Positions 51,933 through 62,832 of a stretch of 64,000 nucleotides of DNA are shown one piece after another. Every line of letters starts with the position of its first letter. Positions within the stretch are counted from its first letter, which is position 1. A program made the translations under genes and the position numbers. Below the pieces are notes generated by a model. The model was not told where the DNA came from. It saw only the letters and a program-made list of their open reading frames with translations, and did no database searches. The stretch lies in contig SDOX01000005.1 in NCBI GenBank assembly GCA_004565275.1, positions 708,490 to 772,489 of the forward strand, written 5' to 3'. The stretch is from Nannochloropsis salina CCMP1776 (lineage: Eukaryota; Sar; Eustigmatophyceae; Eustigmatales; Monodopsidaceae).

Positions 51933-54407
51933 ATGCACTTCTCAAAGATGCAAGGCCAACCAAACCTCACACCGGTGGAGCAGGCATTCGTCCGAGAAAG
52001 CCAGCGTCAAAAATATTACGCTAGCGAGCATATGCCAGGCGTGATTGAGGTAGCAAATGTGGCAGCTTTGGGGAAGCTCGTTTCGCTTCGCTTCCTGGAG
52101 TGGGTATCTGAGCACCCTGCAGGAGTTGTGTCTCTCCCGACAGGTCGCACGCCCGAGATGTTCATTGCTTACCTCAAGCACTTCCGTCAAAATTGGAAAG
52201 AGTCCAGTACCCAAGCAGAGCTAAAGTTATATGGTTTGGGCGGTCTGGCCTGCTTCCCTGACACGTCACAGCTCAAGTTCGTTCAGCTTGACGAGTTCTT
52301 CCCAATGCACCCTGACCACAAGACCTCGTTCACGCACTACGTCCGCAACCTCTACTTCCCTTTGCTAGATTTAAAACCTGAAAATATATTGACGATGGAT
52401 TTCGTCAGCGCTGGAGTCCTTCCAGACGACCACAATGCATGCGCCTCGATTTTCGAAAATGGCATTGTCAATGTCGATTTGTTGAGACCCGCGATGGCCG
52501 ATGAAGAAGAAGAGAAAAGAGACGGAGACAGGAATGACCGGTGGAATGCCGCCACAGATGACAAAGCGGTAAAGGACAAAGAGTACGATATTCAAGTCGC
52601 CATACTAGCCAAAGCCCATTCTTTCGCGAAGGAATACGAAGCTCAGGTTCGGGCTTGGGGCGGGATTGGGTTTTGGGTGGGGGGAATCGGGCCAGACGGC
52701 CACATAGCCTTCAATATGCCGGGATCATCACACAACAGCCAGACCAGGATCGTGACACTAAATTACCCTACTGCCGCAGCCGCTTCCGGCGATCTAGGTG
52801 GCATTGAGTTCTCGCGCCACAAAGCCGCTCTTACTATCGGGCTTGACACCATCACTTTCAATAAGGATGCGGCCCTAATTGTCATGGCCGCCGGAGAAGG
52901 CAAGGCCCGCGTGGTAGCTGAGGCCATTGAGAGCCAGCCCTCCACGGAGATCCCAGCCACGTGCCTTCAATCCCATCCGGGTGCGCGTTTCTACGTTTCC
53001 ACAGGGGCAGCAAGCCTTTTGAAGGAGCGTCGCACCGAGACCCTGCATCGAAAGATCATGGAGCGGTCGTTGCTGGACACAGATGTCGATTCAACTTTAG
53101 TGGACCTTGCCTTGCGGCTGAACAAGCGGCTCGTAGATCTGAGCGAGGAGGACGTTGGGCGAGATTCCCGTGGCGCCTTGCTCCTGAAGCCATCGACAAG
53201 GAAACGACCGCACGCCTCGCTTCAGACTCTCATAGAAGGAACAGTCCGCCGCCTTGAAGGCAAAATTTCGCGCGGTACGGTTCTGGCGCGAGGGCGGCGA
53301 ATCCTACACACCGCCCCGCACCACGACGACATCATGCTCTCCTACCACGCGGCACTCCCCGACCTGATGGCCACCAACACTCACCGATTCGCCTACCTGA
53401 CGTCCGGCTTCCACGCCGTGACCAACGGCTACATGCTTTCCATACTCCGACCTCCGCACGAGGACGCCGCTTTCCTCCGTGAGAGAGCCAGCCTCATCTT
53501 CGAGACTCCCTACCCTCGGGTGGTGGAGGCCTTTGTGGCTGCACACCGGGAGCGGAACACTTGCTTGGAGGCCGAGCTGGAATCCGTGCTGTGCCTTCGA
53601 CAGATGTCTGCCATCTGGGAGGTGACAAAAGTCGAGGCCCTGCAGCAAGAAGTCGCCGGAGTGGTCGCCTTCTTGACCCAGCAGCTCCCGGGGGACAAGA
53701 GCCCCGTCAAAATTCAGCTTCTCAAGGGCGCTATGCGCGAGACCGAGGCCGACCGCATGTGGGCATTGCGAGGCGTTGATCCCTCCCAGGTCAAACACCT
53801 TCGCTCCGCCTTCTACACTGACGACTTCTTTACCCCCCTACCAACCATTGAGGAGGACGCCATGCCGATGGTGAGGATGCTGGAAGACTTCAAGCCAGAC
53901 ATCGTCACAGTCGCCTTCGACCCCGAGGGAACGGGGCCAGACACGCACTACAAAGTCCTTCAAGTAGTCGCACAGGCGACACGCATGTATGAGAGCGCGG
54001 ATGAATTGGAATCGGTCGCGCGCAGCCCGTCGGGCCTGACAGTCTGGGGGTATCGTAATGTCTGGTTTCGATTTCACATGGCGGAGGCCACCGTGATGGC
54101 TCCTGTCAACGACGCAGGTCTAGCAGAGATGAATGACGCATTTCTCACATGCTTCTCCACCCAGAAATCTGCCTCCTTTCCGGCCCCAGACTACGACGGG
54201 CCGTTCTCGCATTGGTCCGAGGCGTCTCAGCGGGCACAACGGCAGCAGCTAGGCGTGGTCTTGGGGGAGGACTTTTTTGCCACTCACCCCGACGCAAGTG
54301 TGCGGGCTTCCAGCGGATACGTCTTCCTGAAGGAAATGGATCGCGACGCCTTTTCCAAGACGGCTACGCAACTCCGTGGGCGCATGGAATCTGACAGGGG
54401 CATGTGA
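51933..54407 (+). CDS. NagB-like deaminase fused to LmbE/PIG-L-type deacetylase
   Basis: Intronless, 824 residues, two enzyme domains. Residues ~40-365 are glucosamine-6-phosphate deaminase-like (NagB/6PGL fold): VSLPTGRTPEMF (phosphate loop), FVQLDEFF (catalytic Asp-Glu) and GGIGPDGHIAFNMPGSS (active-site His/Asn block), with an acidic insert of ~30 residues (EEEEKRDGDRNDR). Residues ~465-810 resemble a PIG-L/LmbE zinc deacetylase: LHTAPHHDDIMLSYH carries the metal-binding H-x-DD, and PEGTGPDTHYKVLQV the later His. The order suggests channelling from an N-acetylated sugar phosphate to fructose-6-phosphate, with deacetylation and deamination on one chain; this is an inference. Similar fusions are known from Bacteroidetes. 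Met at 51948 is an alternative start. Single-exon structure among intron-containing neighbours fits a gene acquired by transfer. Confidence 0.85.
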   Translation: MHFSKMQGQPNLTPVEQAFVRESQRQKYYASEHMPGVIEVANVAALGKLVSLRFLEWVSEHPAGVVSLPTGRTPEMFIAYLKHFRQNWKESSTQAELKLYGLGGLACFPDTSQLKFVQLDEFFPMHPDHKTSFTHYVRNLYFPLLDLKPENILTMDFVSAGVLPDDHNACASIFENGIVNVDLLRPAMADEEEEKRDGDRNDRWNAATDDKAVKDKEYDIQVAILAKAHSFAKEYEAQVRAWGGIGFWVGGIGPDGHIAFNMPGSSHNSQTRIVTLNYPTAAAASGDLGGIEFSRHKAALTIGLDTITFNKDAALIVMAAGEGKARVVAEAIESQPSTEIPATCLQSHPGARFYVSTGAASLLKERRTETLHRKIMERSLLDTDVDSTLVDLALRLNKRLVDLSEEDVGRDSRGALLLKPSTRKRPHASLQTLIEGTVRRLEGKISRGTVLARGRRILHTAPHHDDIMLSYHAALPDLMATNTHRFAYLTSGFHAVTNGYMLSILRPPHEDAAFLRERASLIFETPYPRVVEAFVAAHRERNTCLEAELESVLCLRQMSAIWEVTKVEALQQEVAGVVAFLTQQLPGDKSPVKIQLLKGAMRETEADRMWALRGVDPSQVKHLRSAFYTDDFFTPLPTIEEDAMPMVRMLEDFKPDIVTVAFDPEGTGPDTHYKVLQVVAQATRMYESADELESVARSPSGLTVWGYRNVWFRFHMAEATVMAPVNDAGLAEMNDAFLTCFSTQKSASFPAPDYDGPFSHWSEASQRAQRQQLGVVLGEDFFATHPDASVRASSGYVFLKEMDRDAFSKTATQLRGRMESDRGM

Positions 54408-54607
54408 GGGTGGGAAGGAGTCGGGAAGGGTCCTGGCAGAGCGGCGTCCTCATGATGTGTTGGAGACCTGGAGAGTCCAGAGCTTCCTCGTTACCTGGTT
54501 GTCATGTGTGTATAGGTTAAGGGGGCCCACTCAAAGCCATAAAGACGAATACAAACATTATTCTCAACAAAGTCTACTAGCATGCCGTCTCTCCATATTT
54601 ATTTCCT

Positions 54608-56170
54608 TTACCACCGCTTATGGGAAAGGCACTCTTGCTTCCAGGCCTCCATATCGATCGGGTGAGTCTCGGGGCTTGCTTCCGCGTCCTCTTTCCAGAT
54701 TTTAATCGTCTTGTCTGCCTCGCACGTTAAAAAGCGGGTCCCGCTCATATCGAAAGCCGAAGCATAGATCCCTGCCTCGCAGTCCAAGGAGCCCGGTTGC
54801 ACAATCGTCTCCAGCCTCTGAAAACAATATCCAGTATGGTAGTCCCAAAAACGAAGGCTTCCATTATCCCCGCATGAGACCAGTACATTGTCCTCATTTA
54901 TGGCCAAGGTGTTGATGACGGCATTGTGACCACTGAGGTTCTTCAAGAACTTCCCGTCGCGGACTTGCCATTTCTTCAGGTTGTCTTGGGCACCGGAGAC
55001 GAATGAGAGCTCCTTCGGGTGCACCTTCAGGTCGCGCACAGCTTTTTTGTGGTTCGTGAGGGTAGCCATCGATTTGCCAGCAACGATGTCCCAGAGCTTG
55101 ATCGTGGAATCGTAGGAGCCAGTAATGATCTGCGGGTCCACGGAATTGGTGGCGAGGGCCCCGACTGTGTTGGTGTGCCCGCCCAGCACGTGCACCTGCA
55201 TCTTGGTGCGCATGTCCCACACGCGTGCCACAGAGTCCCGCCCGCCCGTGACAAGGACATCGAGTGTCGGGTGCAGCGCCAGGCTGTAGACGCCTGAGAG
55301 GTGGCCGTGGTAGTGGCGGATGACCTTGTTCTGCTCTAGGTCCCAGCACTTGACGGTCTTGTCCTCAGCCACGGAGAACAAATAGGGATGTCTGTTTGAA
55401 ACCGCCAAGGCGCGCACGGCCGAAATGTGGCCCGTTAAGGTCAGGCGCAGGCCCCCCTCCGCCCCCGCCGCGCACTTGGCCAGATCCCAGACTTTGATGG
55501 TTCGATCCGCTGAGCCCGTCACGAACCATTCGTTCGCCGGGTCGAAGGCCACCGCCCGCACCCACCCCAAGTGACCCGCCACCACCGCATGCAGCTTCCA
55601 GGGCGCGTGCCATGTAGGCGTCGGGACCTTTGCGGGGGTGCGGTGCAAAGCCAGTGCCGAGGAGTTGCCGATGCCGGCGGCTGCTGCGGCCGCTGCGCCT
55701 GGGGGAGTTCTCCCGTCCCGCTTGTTCGACCTACTTACCATGGCTCCCCCTGCATCACTCCCGTTGTAAGCTACCAGAGCGCCTCCGCTGGCTGCGCGCG
55801 AGCCGCCATGTTTTCCTCTGTATTGTCGAAGCTCCCTCTCGGCTTCTTCGTTTTGCAGAGAATTGAGGATATTTAGAGTATCGGTGGCTTCCCCCTTGGC
55901 TTTGCCTTGCCCAGCAAGCACGCTCGGACCTCTTTGCTGCGATTCTTCATTTCCTGCGGCAGATGTGGCTTCGCTTTCCTGCTTTGTCGATGATGTATGT
56001 ACAGTGGGCGAGCTGCGAGGAATGTTATACTCCTGATCGACCTTGACTGCCACTTTCAGTTTTTGCGCCGGGAGGAATGGCGGGGTTGTTCCACTCGTCA
56101 TTTCTGCTGTGTATAGGTCGCAGGCACGCTTCCTGTTCCCGAGAATCATGTCCGCTAGAGAGGTAGTCAT
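54608..56170 (-). CDS. PLRG1: PRL1/PLRG1 WD40 splicing factor
   Basis: Component of the Prp19/NineTeen complex in the spliceosome. Intronless coding part of 520 residues. The N terminus ([20 protein letters not shown]) is the PRL1 start; a low-complexity linker rich in Ala, Gly and Ser follows. Residues ~190-500 form seven WD40 repeats: [112 protein letters not shown], and [16 protein letters not shown] near the end. [20 protein letters not shown] closes the last blade, as in plant PRL1. Met at 56170 was chosen as the homologous start; the frame is open upstream to the stop codon of a separate 86-codon frame (see next entry). A GT-AG pair at 56242/56184 could be a short 5' UTR intron. Confidence 0.92.
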   Translation of the reverse strand: MTTSLADMILGNRKRACDLYTAEMTSGTTPPFLPAQKLKVAVKVDQEYNIPRSSPTVHTSSTKQESEATSAAGNEESQQRGPSVLAGQGKAKGEATDTLNILNSLQNEEAERELRQYRGKHGGSRAASGGALVAYNGSDAGGAMVSRSNKRDGRTPPGAAAAAAAGIGNSSALALHRTPAKVPTPTWHAPWKLHAVVAGHLGWVRAVAFDPANEWFVTGSADRTIKVWDLAKCAAGAEGGLRLTLTGHISAVRALAVSNRHPYLFSVAEDKTVKCWDLEQNKVIRHYHGHLSGVYSLALHPTLDVLVTGGRDSVARVWDMRTKMQVHVLGGHTNTVGALATNSVDPQIITGSYDSTIKLWDIVAGKSMATLTNHKKAVRDLKVHPKELSFVSGAQDNLKKWQVRDGKFLKNLSGHNAVINTLAINEDNVLVSCGDNGSLRFWDYHTGYCFQRLETIVQPGSLDCEAGIYASAFDMSGTRFLTCEADKTIKIWKEDAEASPETHPIDMEAWKQECLSHKRW

Positions 56171-56242
56171 GATACTCAAGAGCCTGGAGGAGGGGCGCGA
56201 GAGCATGAGAGAGGACGGGTGGGGTAGGAGGCTTCGGCCCAC

Positions 56243-56503
56243 CTAGAGGTGGTTCACAGAGATGGCAGCTCCCGCGCCCTTTAAGCGCATGTTATGGTTC
56301 TCAATGTAGCCCATACATGCTTTGCCCACCTTCTCTTCCTGGGAACGAGGTTGGAATAAAAGCATTTTCCCTACTTGCGAGGGCATCGGGCCCTGCGCCG
56401 GCGGCGGCGGAAGAAGGCGATTATATTGCTCTATCGCGCTTACAGGACATGCCTGACGCAATTGTGGTACCACGTCCTTGACCCACGAGTAGTAATTTTC
56501 CAT
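56243..56503 (-). CDS. 86-codon frame just upstream of PRL1, unknown
   Basis: Not recognised. It begins with ATG at 56503 and its stop codon directly precedes, in the same frame, the open frame that leads into PRL1. The product has an N-terminal helix (YYSWVKDVVPQLRQACPVS), a PPPPAQGPMP loop and a C-terminal NHNMRLKGAGAA-type segment. Composition looks like a real small protein, with a Pro-rich hinge between two helices. Three readings are possible: an independent small gene whose 3' UTR overlaps PRL1, a conserved upstream frame on the PRL1 mRNA, or part of a dicistronic transcript. The window cannot separate these. Confidence 0.45.
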   Translation of the reverse strand: MENYYSWVKDVVPQLRQACPVSAIEQYNRLLPPPPAQGPMPSQVGKMLLFQPRSQEEKVGKACMGYIENHNMRLKGAGAAISVNHL

Positions 56504-56627
56504 GAAATGTTACGAACAGGTTGACTGCACCGGTGTTTATTCGTATTCCAGTGCAGCACGGACCAGATCTGGACGTCGTGGATAGATCCAGGAGCTCCGG
56601 CCGCCTCGTAGCAGTTTGTCTGCACAA

Positions 56628-58549
56628 ATGCACAAACCCACTACCGCTGGAACACCGCCTGTCCTAGTACCGCCTACCAAGGCGAATGTGTTAGCGGCGG
56701 GCGGTCCGAGTGGTAACACAAGCATCAATGCAACCTCCTCTGTGCCGCCGCCTGCTGTGTATACGATTCCTCAGTCCCCGGCAGCGCAGAGCTCCGCCAC
56801 CTCCCTTCCCTCAGATGCCTCTCCTAGGAAACAACACCCGCATCTGCAGGCACAGTACCACACGCAACTCTCACACCAGCAGCAACCGCAGCAACAGCAG
56901 CAACATCACCACCAACAAGGCTATCAAGGGAGCGGAACCCGAGGGTTCGTGGACTTGCTGCGCTCGTTGGGCCACTTGACGCTCAACAACGCGTCTGAGA
57001 TCCGGGAGGAGCTACGGCATTTGCGCCGGCGCCGTGGCAAGCAAGAGGAGGCTGTGATGTTGTCCGAGCTGGCGGCGCTGGCGTCGTGCCTGAACGAGTT
57101 GGTCATGTCCATGGTGACAAGTAGCTGCAGCAACGGTAGTGGGCCCGGTGGCAGTGGCTCGGGTTCTACGGAAGAGGGTGGAGGAGAAGGTGACAGCAGC
57201 AGCAAAGCCGGGGGCGGGGCGGTGGCTGTGGAGCCCTCTCGACGGGCGCTGGCGGGCCTCCTCTCCTACGAGGGTCTTATGCCCCCAATCCCTCACCCGG
57301 CGGTGCCCGCCCCCTCCACCGCCCTCGGCGACGCGGCCTTGCTGCACTATTGCTTTGACTTTCTGGTCGAGGGTCGGCTCCAGCATCGAAAACAGCTGGG
57401 TGACCTGGCTCTGGTCTGTCGGCAGTGGCGGGACCTGGCGCAGGCCGACAGGTTTTGGAAGCCCGTCGTCCTGCAGCTCTTCCCCCGCCTGTCCCCCGCC
57501 ATGGCGGACCACGACGAGGAGGACGGGGCCCCGGGGCCAGATCCAGACGCGGCGGCCACGGAGGCCGCGGTGGACGGGGCGGGGGCGGGGGCGGGGGCGA
57601 GCTCCGAGCCGTCCACTCCTCCGGGCGGGCGGGCCGGCTGGCACCGGAAGTACTTGATCCAGTTCGGTCGCTGCTTGTTCGACCGGCCTATCCGCCAAGG
57701 GCCCTGGCACGAGGGCATCACTCTCTCCTTCGACCTCCACGACGAGCAGGACGGCACCCGCCTCTTCTCCTCGACAGGGCCCATCCGCTTCACGGGCACC
57801 ACCATCCCGGGCATGTGAGTCACAAGGGGGTAGGTCAAGGGGGGAGGGCTCCACTAGTTGGGCGTGGCGGTCTCATCGTGTCTTGTTTTTTCCTTCCCCG
57901 CGCAGCACGGCCATGAAGCTGACAGGCCGCCGCCGCCGTGTCACGGCCCCCTTCTCCGCCGCATCCCGGGACGGCGGCCGCGGGAACCTCTCCTCCATCG
58001 AGGAGCTTTTCCAGGAGGGCGACTCCCGCGACTACCCCGTCTCCTTCACCATCCGGGTCACCGCCCGCGACGAGCGCACGGGCAAGATGGCTCTTCTTTT
58101 CTCCTCGGCCAAACGGACGAAGCGGTGGGTGGAGCCGCTGGGCGAGGACATGGGCGTCCCGCAGGGCACGCTCCTTGTCAACCAGGGGTGGTCGCGCGTC
58201 ACGATCCCGTCCACGGACCTGGCCATGCAGATGCTGACGGTGTTCTACGTGGCGCCCGTGGAGGGACAGCCGGAGACCATTAGCGCGGCGGAACGGCTGT
58301 ACTCGGTGCTGACGCTGGACTGCGCCTTCATGCTCCAGTGCAAGACAGAGGTCGGTTGGGAGGCAAAAAAAAGCAGGGCGGGGAGTGGATGGGAAGCTGT
58401 CAGGCGTGAGATGTCAGAGAAACGCTTTCGCCCAGGGCTCATTTTTCTTTTCTTCTTTCTCTCATCTTGCACGGCAGGATCAAGAGCAGATCGGACGCTT
58501 CATCCTGGCCGCCTTGGAGAATGGGCCGGGCGTGGAACGGGATGGCTGA
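56628..58549 (+). CDS. F-box-like protein with low-complexity N terminus
   Basis: Candidate substrate receptor of an SCF ubiquitin ligase, 567 residues. Exons 56628..57814, 57906..58350 and 58478..58549 keep phase. Residues ~1-105 are Pro/Ser/Thr/Ala-rich and end in a Gln/His tract (coded near 56877-56920). A helix pair follows (FVDLLRSLGHLTLNNASEI, EELRHLRRRRGKQEEAVML). The F-box-like core is near residue 250: LHYCFDFLVEGRLQHRKQLG, then DLALVCRQWRDLAQADRFWK. The C-terminal half (ITLSFDLHDEQDGTRLFSS, FTIRVTARDERTGKMALLF, GEDMGVPQGTLLVNQGW) looks beta-rich but matches no repeat family I know, so the target is unknown. An acidic/Gly insert lies between the two halves. ATG at 56628 is the first in the open frame. 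Confidence 0.65.
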
Positions 58550-59006
58550 CGGGCTAGGTGGGAAAGTGGTAAATGGAGAGAGGGAGAGAAAGCAACGGTG
58601 GTATCCTGAATGCCCGGTCAAACTTGAATCAGAGGGCTGTTTGGTGCGGAAGAATGGCGTAAAAGGAGGATAGAGGGGTTTTCCACCTCAGGAAAGCCTG
58701 AGTGGGGGAAAACCTCTCGCTACATTTCTGTGGATAGAGCGATTGAAAGAAGATAGGTGAGAATCCGAGTGGACAGGGTGGGTGTCACCTGAGAGCGGGA
58801 GGGAAAAAGTCTCAATCGAGGCCGTCGTGCAAGTCTCCTTTACCAACATGTGGAATGGCACCTTCCGTGGTGCGTAAGGAGGGCGTAGCAAGGGTGTATT
58901 GCCATGACAAGCCGACGCGAAGGGGAAATAAGGACGTCGACAGTCACGCTTGGCCAGTGTTTGATCAACGAGTTTTCTTCTTTTGCCGCACTGATATTTC
59001 CCATGT
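58550..59006. other. Convergent 3' intergenic region
   Basis: Between the F-box gene and PMPCB stops; expected 3' UTRs. Nothing else was seen. Confidence 0.5.
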
Positions 59007-60660
59007 CTACAAGCACTGCCGCCGAATCCAGTCGTAGTCGGGTAGGTTTGCCACGGGGCCGATGGCCGCCAGGGCGTGGTCCTCGTCCACGATGTACGCC
59101 ATGGCCGTGGCCTTGACATCCTCCGCCTGGACGGCGTCGATGCGGGCGAAGATCTCGGCCGGCGTCATTCGCCGTCCGTAGGTCAGCATCTGCCGGCCGA
59201 TGTCCTCGCACACGTGTGCAAAGGAGTCAAGCTGCATCAGCAGTGTGCACTTGAGCTGCGTCTTGGCCTTCTCCACCTCCGCGGGAGTGACGTCGTGCGC
59301 CATCCGAACAAGGTGCTCCGTCATCGCACCCGAGAAGTCCCTGAGCTTCTCCGGCGGCACCACGGCATAGAGCCCGAACAGGCCCATGTCCTTGTAGCAC
59401 GTGTTGAAGGTCACGTAGGAATGACAGAGCTCTCTCTCCATCACAGCCTGCCCAAGCCGCCCGGTCATCTGCCGGCTCGCCCCACTCGACCGGTCCCAGC
59501 ACCCCATAATGGTCTGCAGCACCATGAGCGGAAACGCGAATTCCGACGTCCAGGCCGCGCCTCTGAAGGCCAGTGCCACATGCGCCTCGCTCTCTTCCTC
59601 CGAGTGCACTCGCTTGTCGCTGCCGACAAAAACCGCCGCCTCCATTCCCGTATCTGCTCCGGGGGGCGCCTGGCGCGGCAAGTTTCCGAAGTATTTATCC
59701 GCCAGCTCCACTAGCCGGCCGTGCTCGATGGCCCCCGCCCCCGCTATCACCATGCGCGGAGCCGTGTAGTGTGTGCGGATATAGTCTTTCAATGCCTCTC
59801 TGTGCAGGCTTTTCACGTTCTCCTCCGGCCCCAGAATCGTCCGCCCAAGGCCAGTGCCTTGAAAAGCCGTCTCGTGCAAGTAGTCCAGTATGACCTCCTC
59901 TTTCTGCTTGTTCACTTCCTCCATCTCTCGGAGAATAACGTCGCGCTCCCGCATCACGGCACGTTCGTCAAACACCGAATGCTGCAAAATGTCACTGAGG
60001 ATGTCCATGGCCCGCTCCACGTCTCCTCGGAATACCTTAGCATAGTAGACTGTTTGTTCCCGCGAAGTGTACGCATTCAAGTGTCCCCCCATGTTTTCTA
60101 TCTCAACCTCTATATCATACTGAGCGCGTCGTTTTGTGCCCTTGAATGCCATGTGTTCCAAGAAATGTGCGGCGCCATTATTCAGCGCAGTCTCATAGCG
60201 GCTTCCCGCGTCTATCCAAACGCCCACTGTTGCTGTCTCACCATGCGAGGTCTGCATTTGTTGGTTGTTCCGGATAGAATTTCCATGTTGAAAAAGAAAT
60301 TGATACCTTATTCTATGTTTGAGTCTGCACGACTGACAAAGAAATTTTCATCACGCTGTTTCCGAGTTCGCATATTACCTCTGATGCAACGCGCAATCCG
60401 CTTGGTAGTTTTGTTACCTCCGTCGCGGGAGTATTCACCTCCAAGCTCCTCCCTTTGTGTGCCGATAAGAACCTTACACCCTAGATATGAGTGTGTGAAA
60501 AGGGCCATATCATTTCGTCATGAAAACTACTCGGTGGCCTCGGTAGATAGATAGATACTTCTCCGCATACCTTTATGCCGGGTCCCGGCAAGACGAGGGA
60601 TGATGAAGCTGCATTCCGCCGACGCGAGAGCATCTGGAGGACATTCTTACTGCGGTTCAT
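59007..60660 (-). CDS. PMPCB: Mitochondrial processing peptidase beta subunit
   Basis: Catalytic subunit of the matrix protease that removes mitochondrial presequences; in many algae it may also serve as a core protein of complex III. Three exons, 60571..60660, 60379..60480, 59007..60251, all phase 0, 478 residues. Exon 1 is a typical mitochondrial presequence ([19 protein letters not shown]). Exon 2 supplies [13 protein letters not shown], spliced to [20 protein letters not shown]. The M16 zinc motif is intact: His93-x-x-Glu96-His97 ([12 protein letters not shown]). Other conserved stretches are [54 protein letters not shown], and [19 protein letters not shown]. Intact catalytic residues argue for the MPP beta rather than an inactive core protein. 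The first two exons were found by frame and splice signals. Confidence 0.95.
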
Positions 60661-61060
60661 TTACTCAGTAACGCAGGACGTCTCCCTGTGCGTGGGGGCG
60701 TGTGCTGCAGGTGAGAGTGCGACGGGACGGTATGAGTTGGGGCCCCTAACTAAGAACTTAGGGGCGCGGCGTGTGATGGAAAGCAACCCCTCGGGTGACA
60801 GCCCTCTCAGAATAGTTATATTGACTCCCTTCCTCGTATGTGCGATCCCACCGCTGTCAAAGTCCTATATTTGTTGCCCGGGATGTCTCTTATTGGCCAA
60901 AATGTATAGATCGTAGGCCCTTCTTAACCAATCGCCATGTTTTATATGAAAGGTTGTGCGGTTCTCTTCATCCTACGAGAACGTGCATCTCTTCGCCTCG
61001 TCACCTTTGCTCCATTTCGCGTACAATCAAAAATCAAGCAGTCCTCGTTATCTGAAAAGC
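60661..61060. other. Divergent intergenic region
   Basis: Four hundred bases between PMPCB (minus) and Rab18 (plus), likely both promoters. Nothing specific was recognised. Confidence 0.45.
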
Positions 61061-61950
61061 ATGGCGGTGCGTGAGCCTGAGCCGTATGATCACCTCTTCA
61101 AGCTCTTGCTGATAGGAGACGCGGGCGTGGGGAAATCAAGGTAGGCAGCGGAATTCCATGACTGGCAGTGTTCGATGTGCGCCCCTACAGGTCAAGGAGG
61201 CAAAAGCGTCCCAGCATCTATTCCAATGCAGCATGTATCTTTTCAGAACAATCTTTTGTCTGTCTTACTTTTTATAATACTCACACCAAAGCATTTTGCT
61301 GAGATTTACCGATGACGCGTTCGACGACCATCAGCAGTCCACCATTGGGGTTGATTTCAAAGTCAAGATGATCGAAGTGGATCATAAGAGAATCAAGATG
61401 ACAATTTGGGATACAGCTGGACAAGAGCGTTTCCGTACTCTGACAAGCTCTTATTACCGAGGGGCGCAGGGCATCATTCTCGGTAAGTTCTGCGGAGGAC
61501 ACAGGAAAATGGGCCCTCTTCAGCCTGTTGCCCGCGCCGTGGACCCAAGCCTTGTTTGAGGTGGACTTATTTCGTTTGCATTTATTTTCTGTCTCAGTAT
61601 ATGATGTAAATCGGCGGGAGTCATTCGAAAACCTGAATCACTGGCTTCAGGAGGTGGAGGTTTACAGCACCGGAGGCGGGCGGGAGATCGTCAAGGTCTT
61701 GGTGGGGAACAAGGTCGACAAGGAACGCATGGTGCCCAGGGAGGAGGCCGAGGCATGGGCTCGTAGCAAGGGAATGCTCTTTTTGGAGGCGAGCGCCAAG
61801 ACACGGACCGGGATTAGGCAGGTCTTTCTAGAGGTCGTACAGAAGATATTGGACAACCCCTCCCTACTCACAAACACCGCCCCCGGACGGCCACGCGTCA
61901 ATCTGCAGGCCGATGCGGCCGCCAAGGGGTCTGGGGGCTACTGCTGCTGA
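61061..61950 (+). CDS. RAB18: Rab18/RabC-type small GTPase
   Basis: Membrane-traffic GTPase; Rab18 relatives act at ER and lipid droplets. Exons 61061..61140, 61292..61482 and 61598..61950 keep phase and give 207 residues. G1 P-loop GDAGVGKSS (residues 19-27, split over intron 1), switch I with [13 protein letters not shown]3 [12 protein letters not shown] (switch II), then [22 protein letters not shown] across intron 2, G4 [10 protein letters not shown] and G5 LEASAKT. The Rab18 subfamily signs are [21 protein letters not shown] and the VYSTGGG insertion region where plant RabC has YSTN. The protein ends in a double-Cys prenylation site (GGYCC). The annotated ATG gives a 9-residue leader before the conserved [10 protein letters not shown]. 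Confidence 0.95.
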
Positions 61951-62832
61951 AGATAGTCGGAACGGAGTATGCCTTGAGAGTGCGGGAGGGTTGAGGATCT
62001 CGACTGGACAAGGGGTGGAGGCCGACTAGGGGTGGCAGCAGAGACACTTCGAAATCCTCGCCGCCCGTCAATTTTGTGTTTGTTCTATACATAAATCCGT
62101 TTCCAGACCTGCTGTGGCGCTTTCCTCCTCCACACCTTCATCCCCTCGCCAGACATAGGCATCCGTGGCATCGTCGCCCTTTCCCTATCGACTAGCTTGA
62201 CGTCCGTCTCCCCCAACAAAGGAGCCTGACAAGCAATGTACAGAGATTATCTGAAGGCCCGAGCTCGCCTGAGACAGTCGGGCTGCTCCGGGTCAAAAAT
62301 AAGTAGATACGATGGGATGTGAGGAGCATGTTTTGTGACATGAGAAGAGCACAGCATAGCGAGAGCCGCGCAGACATGTCAGATCGATTCCACCAGTAGA
62401 GAGACAGAATCGGTATACGGATGTAAATTGTTGGCAAGAGATATGAGGCCCTAATTTAATGCGAGAAGGATGTGGCAAAACCGTCAGAGGATAAAGTAGT
62501 GCGAGCGAGTCCGTCAGACAAGGTCTGGCCATCACCGTCGTGGCTCTCTGCTTAGTTTATTGCCTTCTCTATCTTGCTTGGGAGCAGTTGAGGATATAAT
62601 AAATGAATGTCTCCTCCCATTCTTTGTCTCACGCCTCTATGCATACAAAGCGCCGCCACTTCACGTCTCCTTTTCTCCCTTCAATGCCCGCCACCGCGAA
62701 AACGCAGCTCCAGGCCCCTCCCCCGCATATCTATGGATACTTTACTTTTCAATTTTTTTCTTACTACTCTCCCACCCGTCTGTTTTTTCCAAACCCTGCA
62801 GTCTTGTCGCCAAAATCTTTGAATGTACCACC
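61951..62832. other. Convergent intergenic region, no gene seen
   Basis: About 880 bases between the Rab18 stop and the stop of the thioredoxin/MANF-tail gene. Overlapping T/C-rich frames between 62560 and 62880 are compositional. Nothing else was recognised. Confidence 0.45.
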
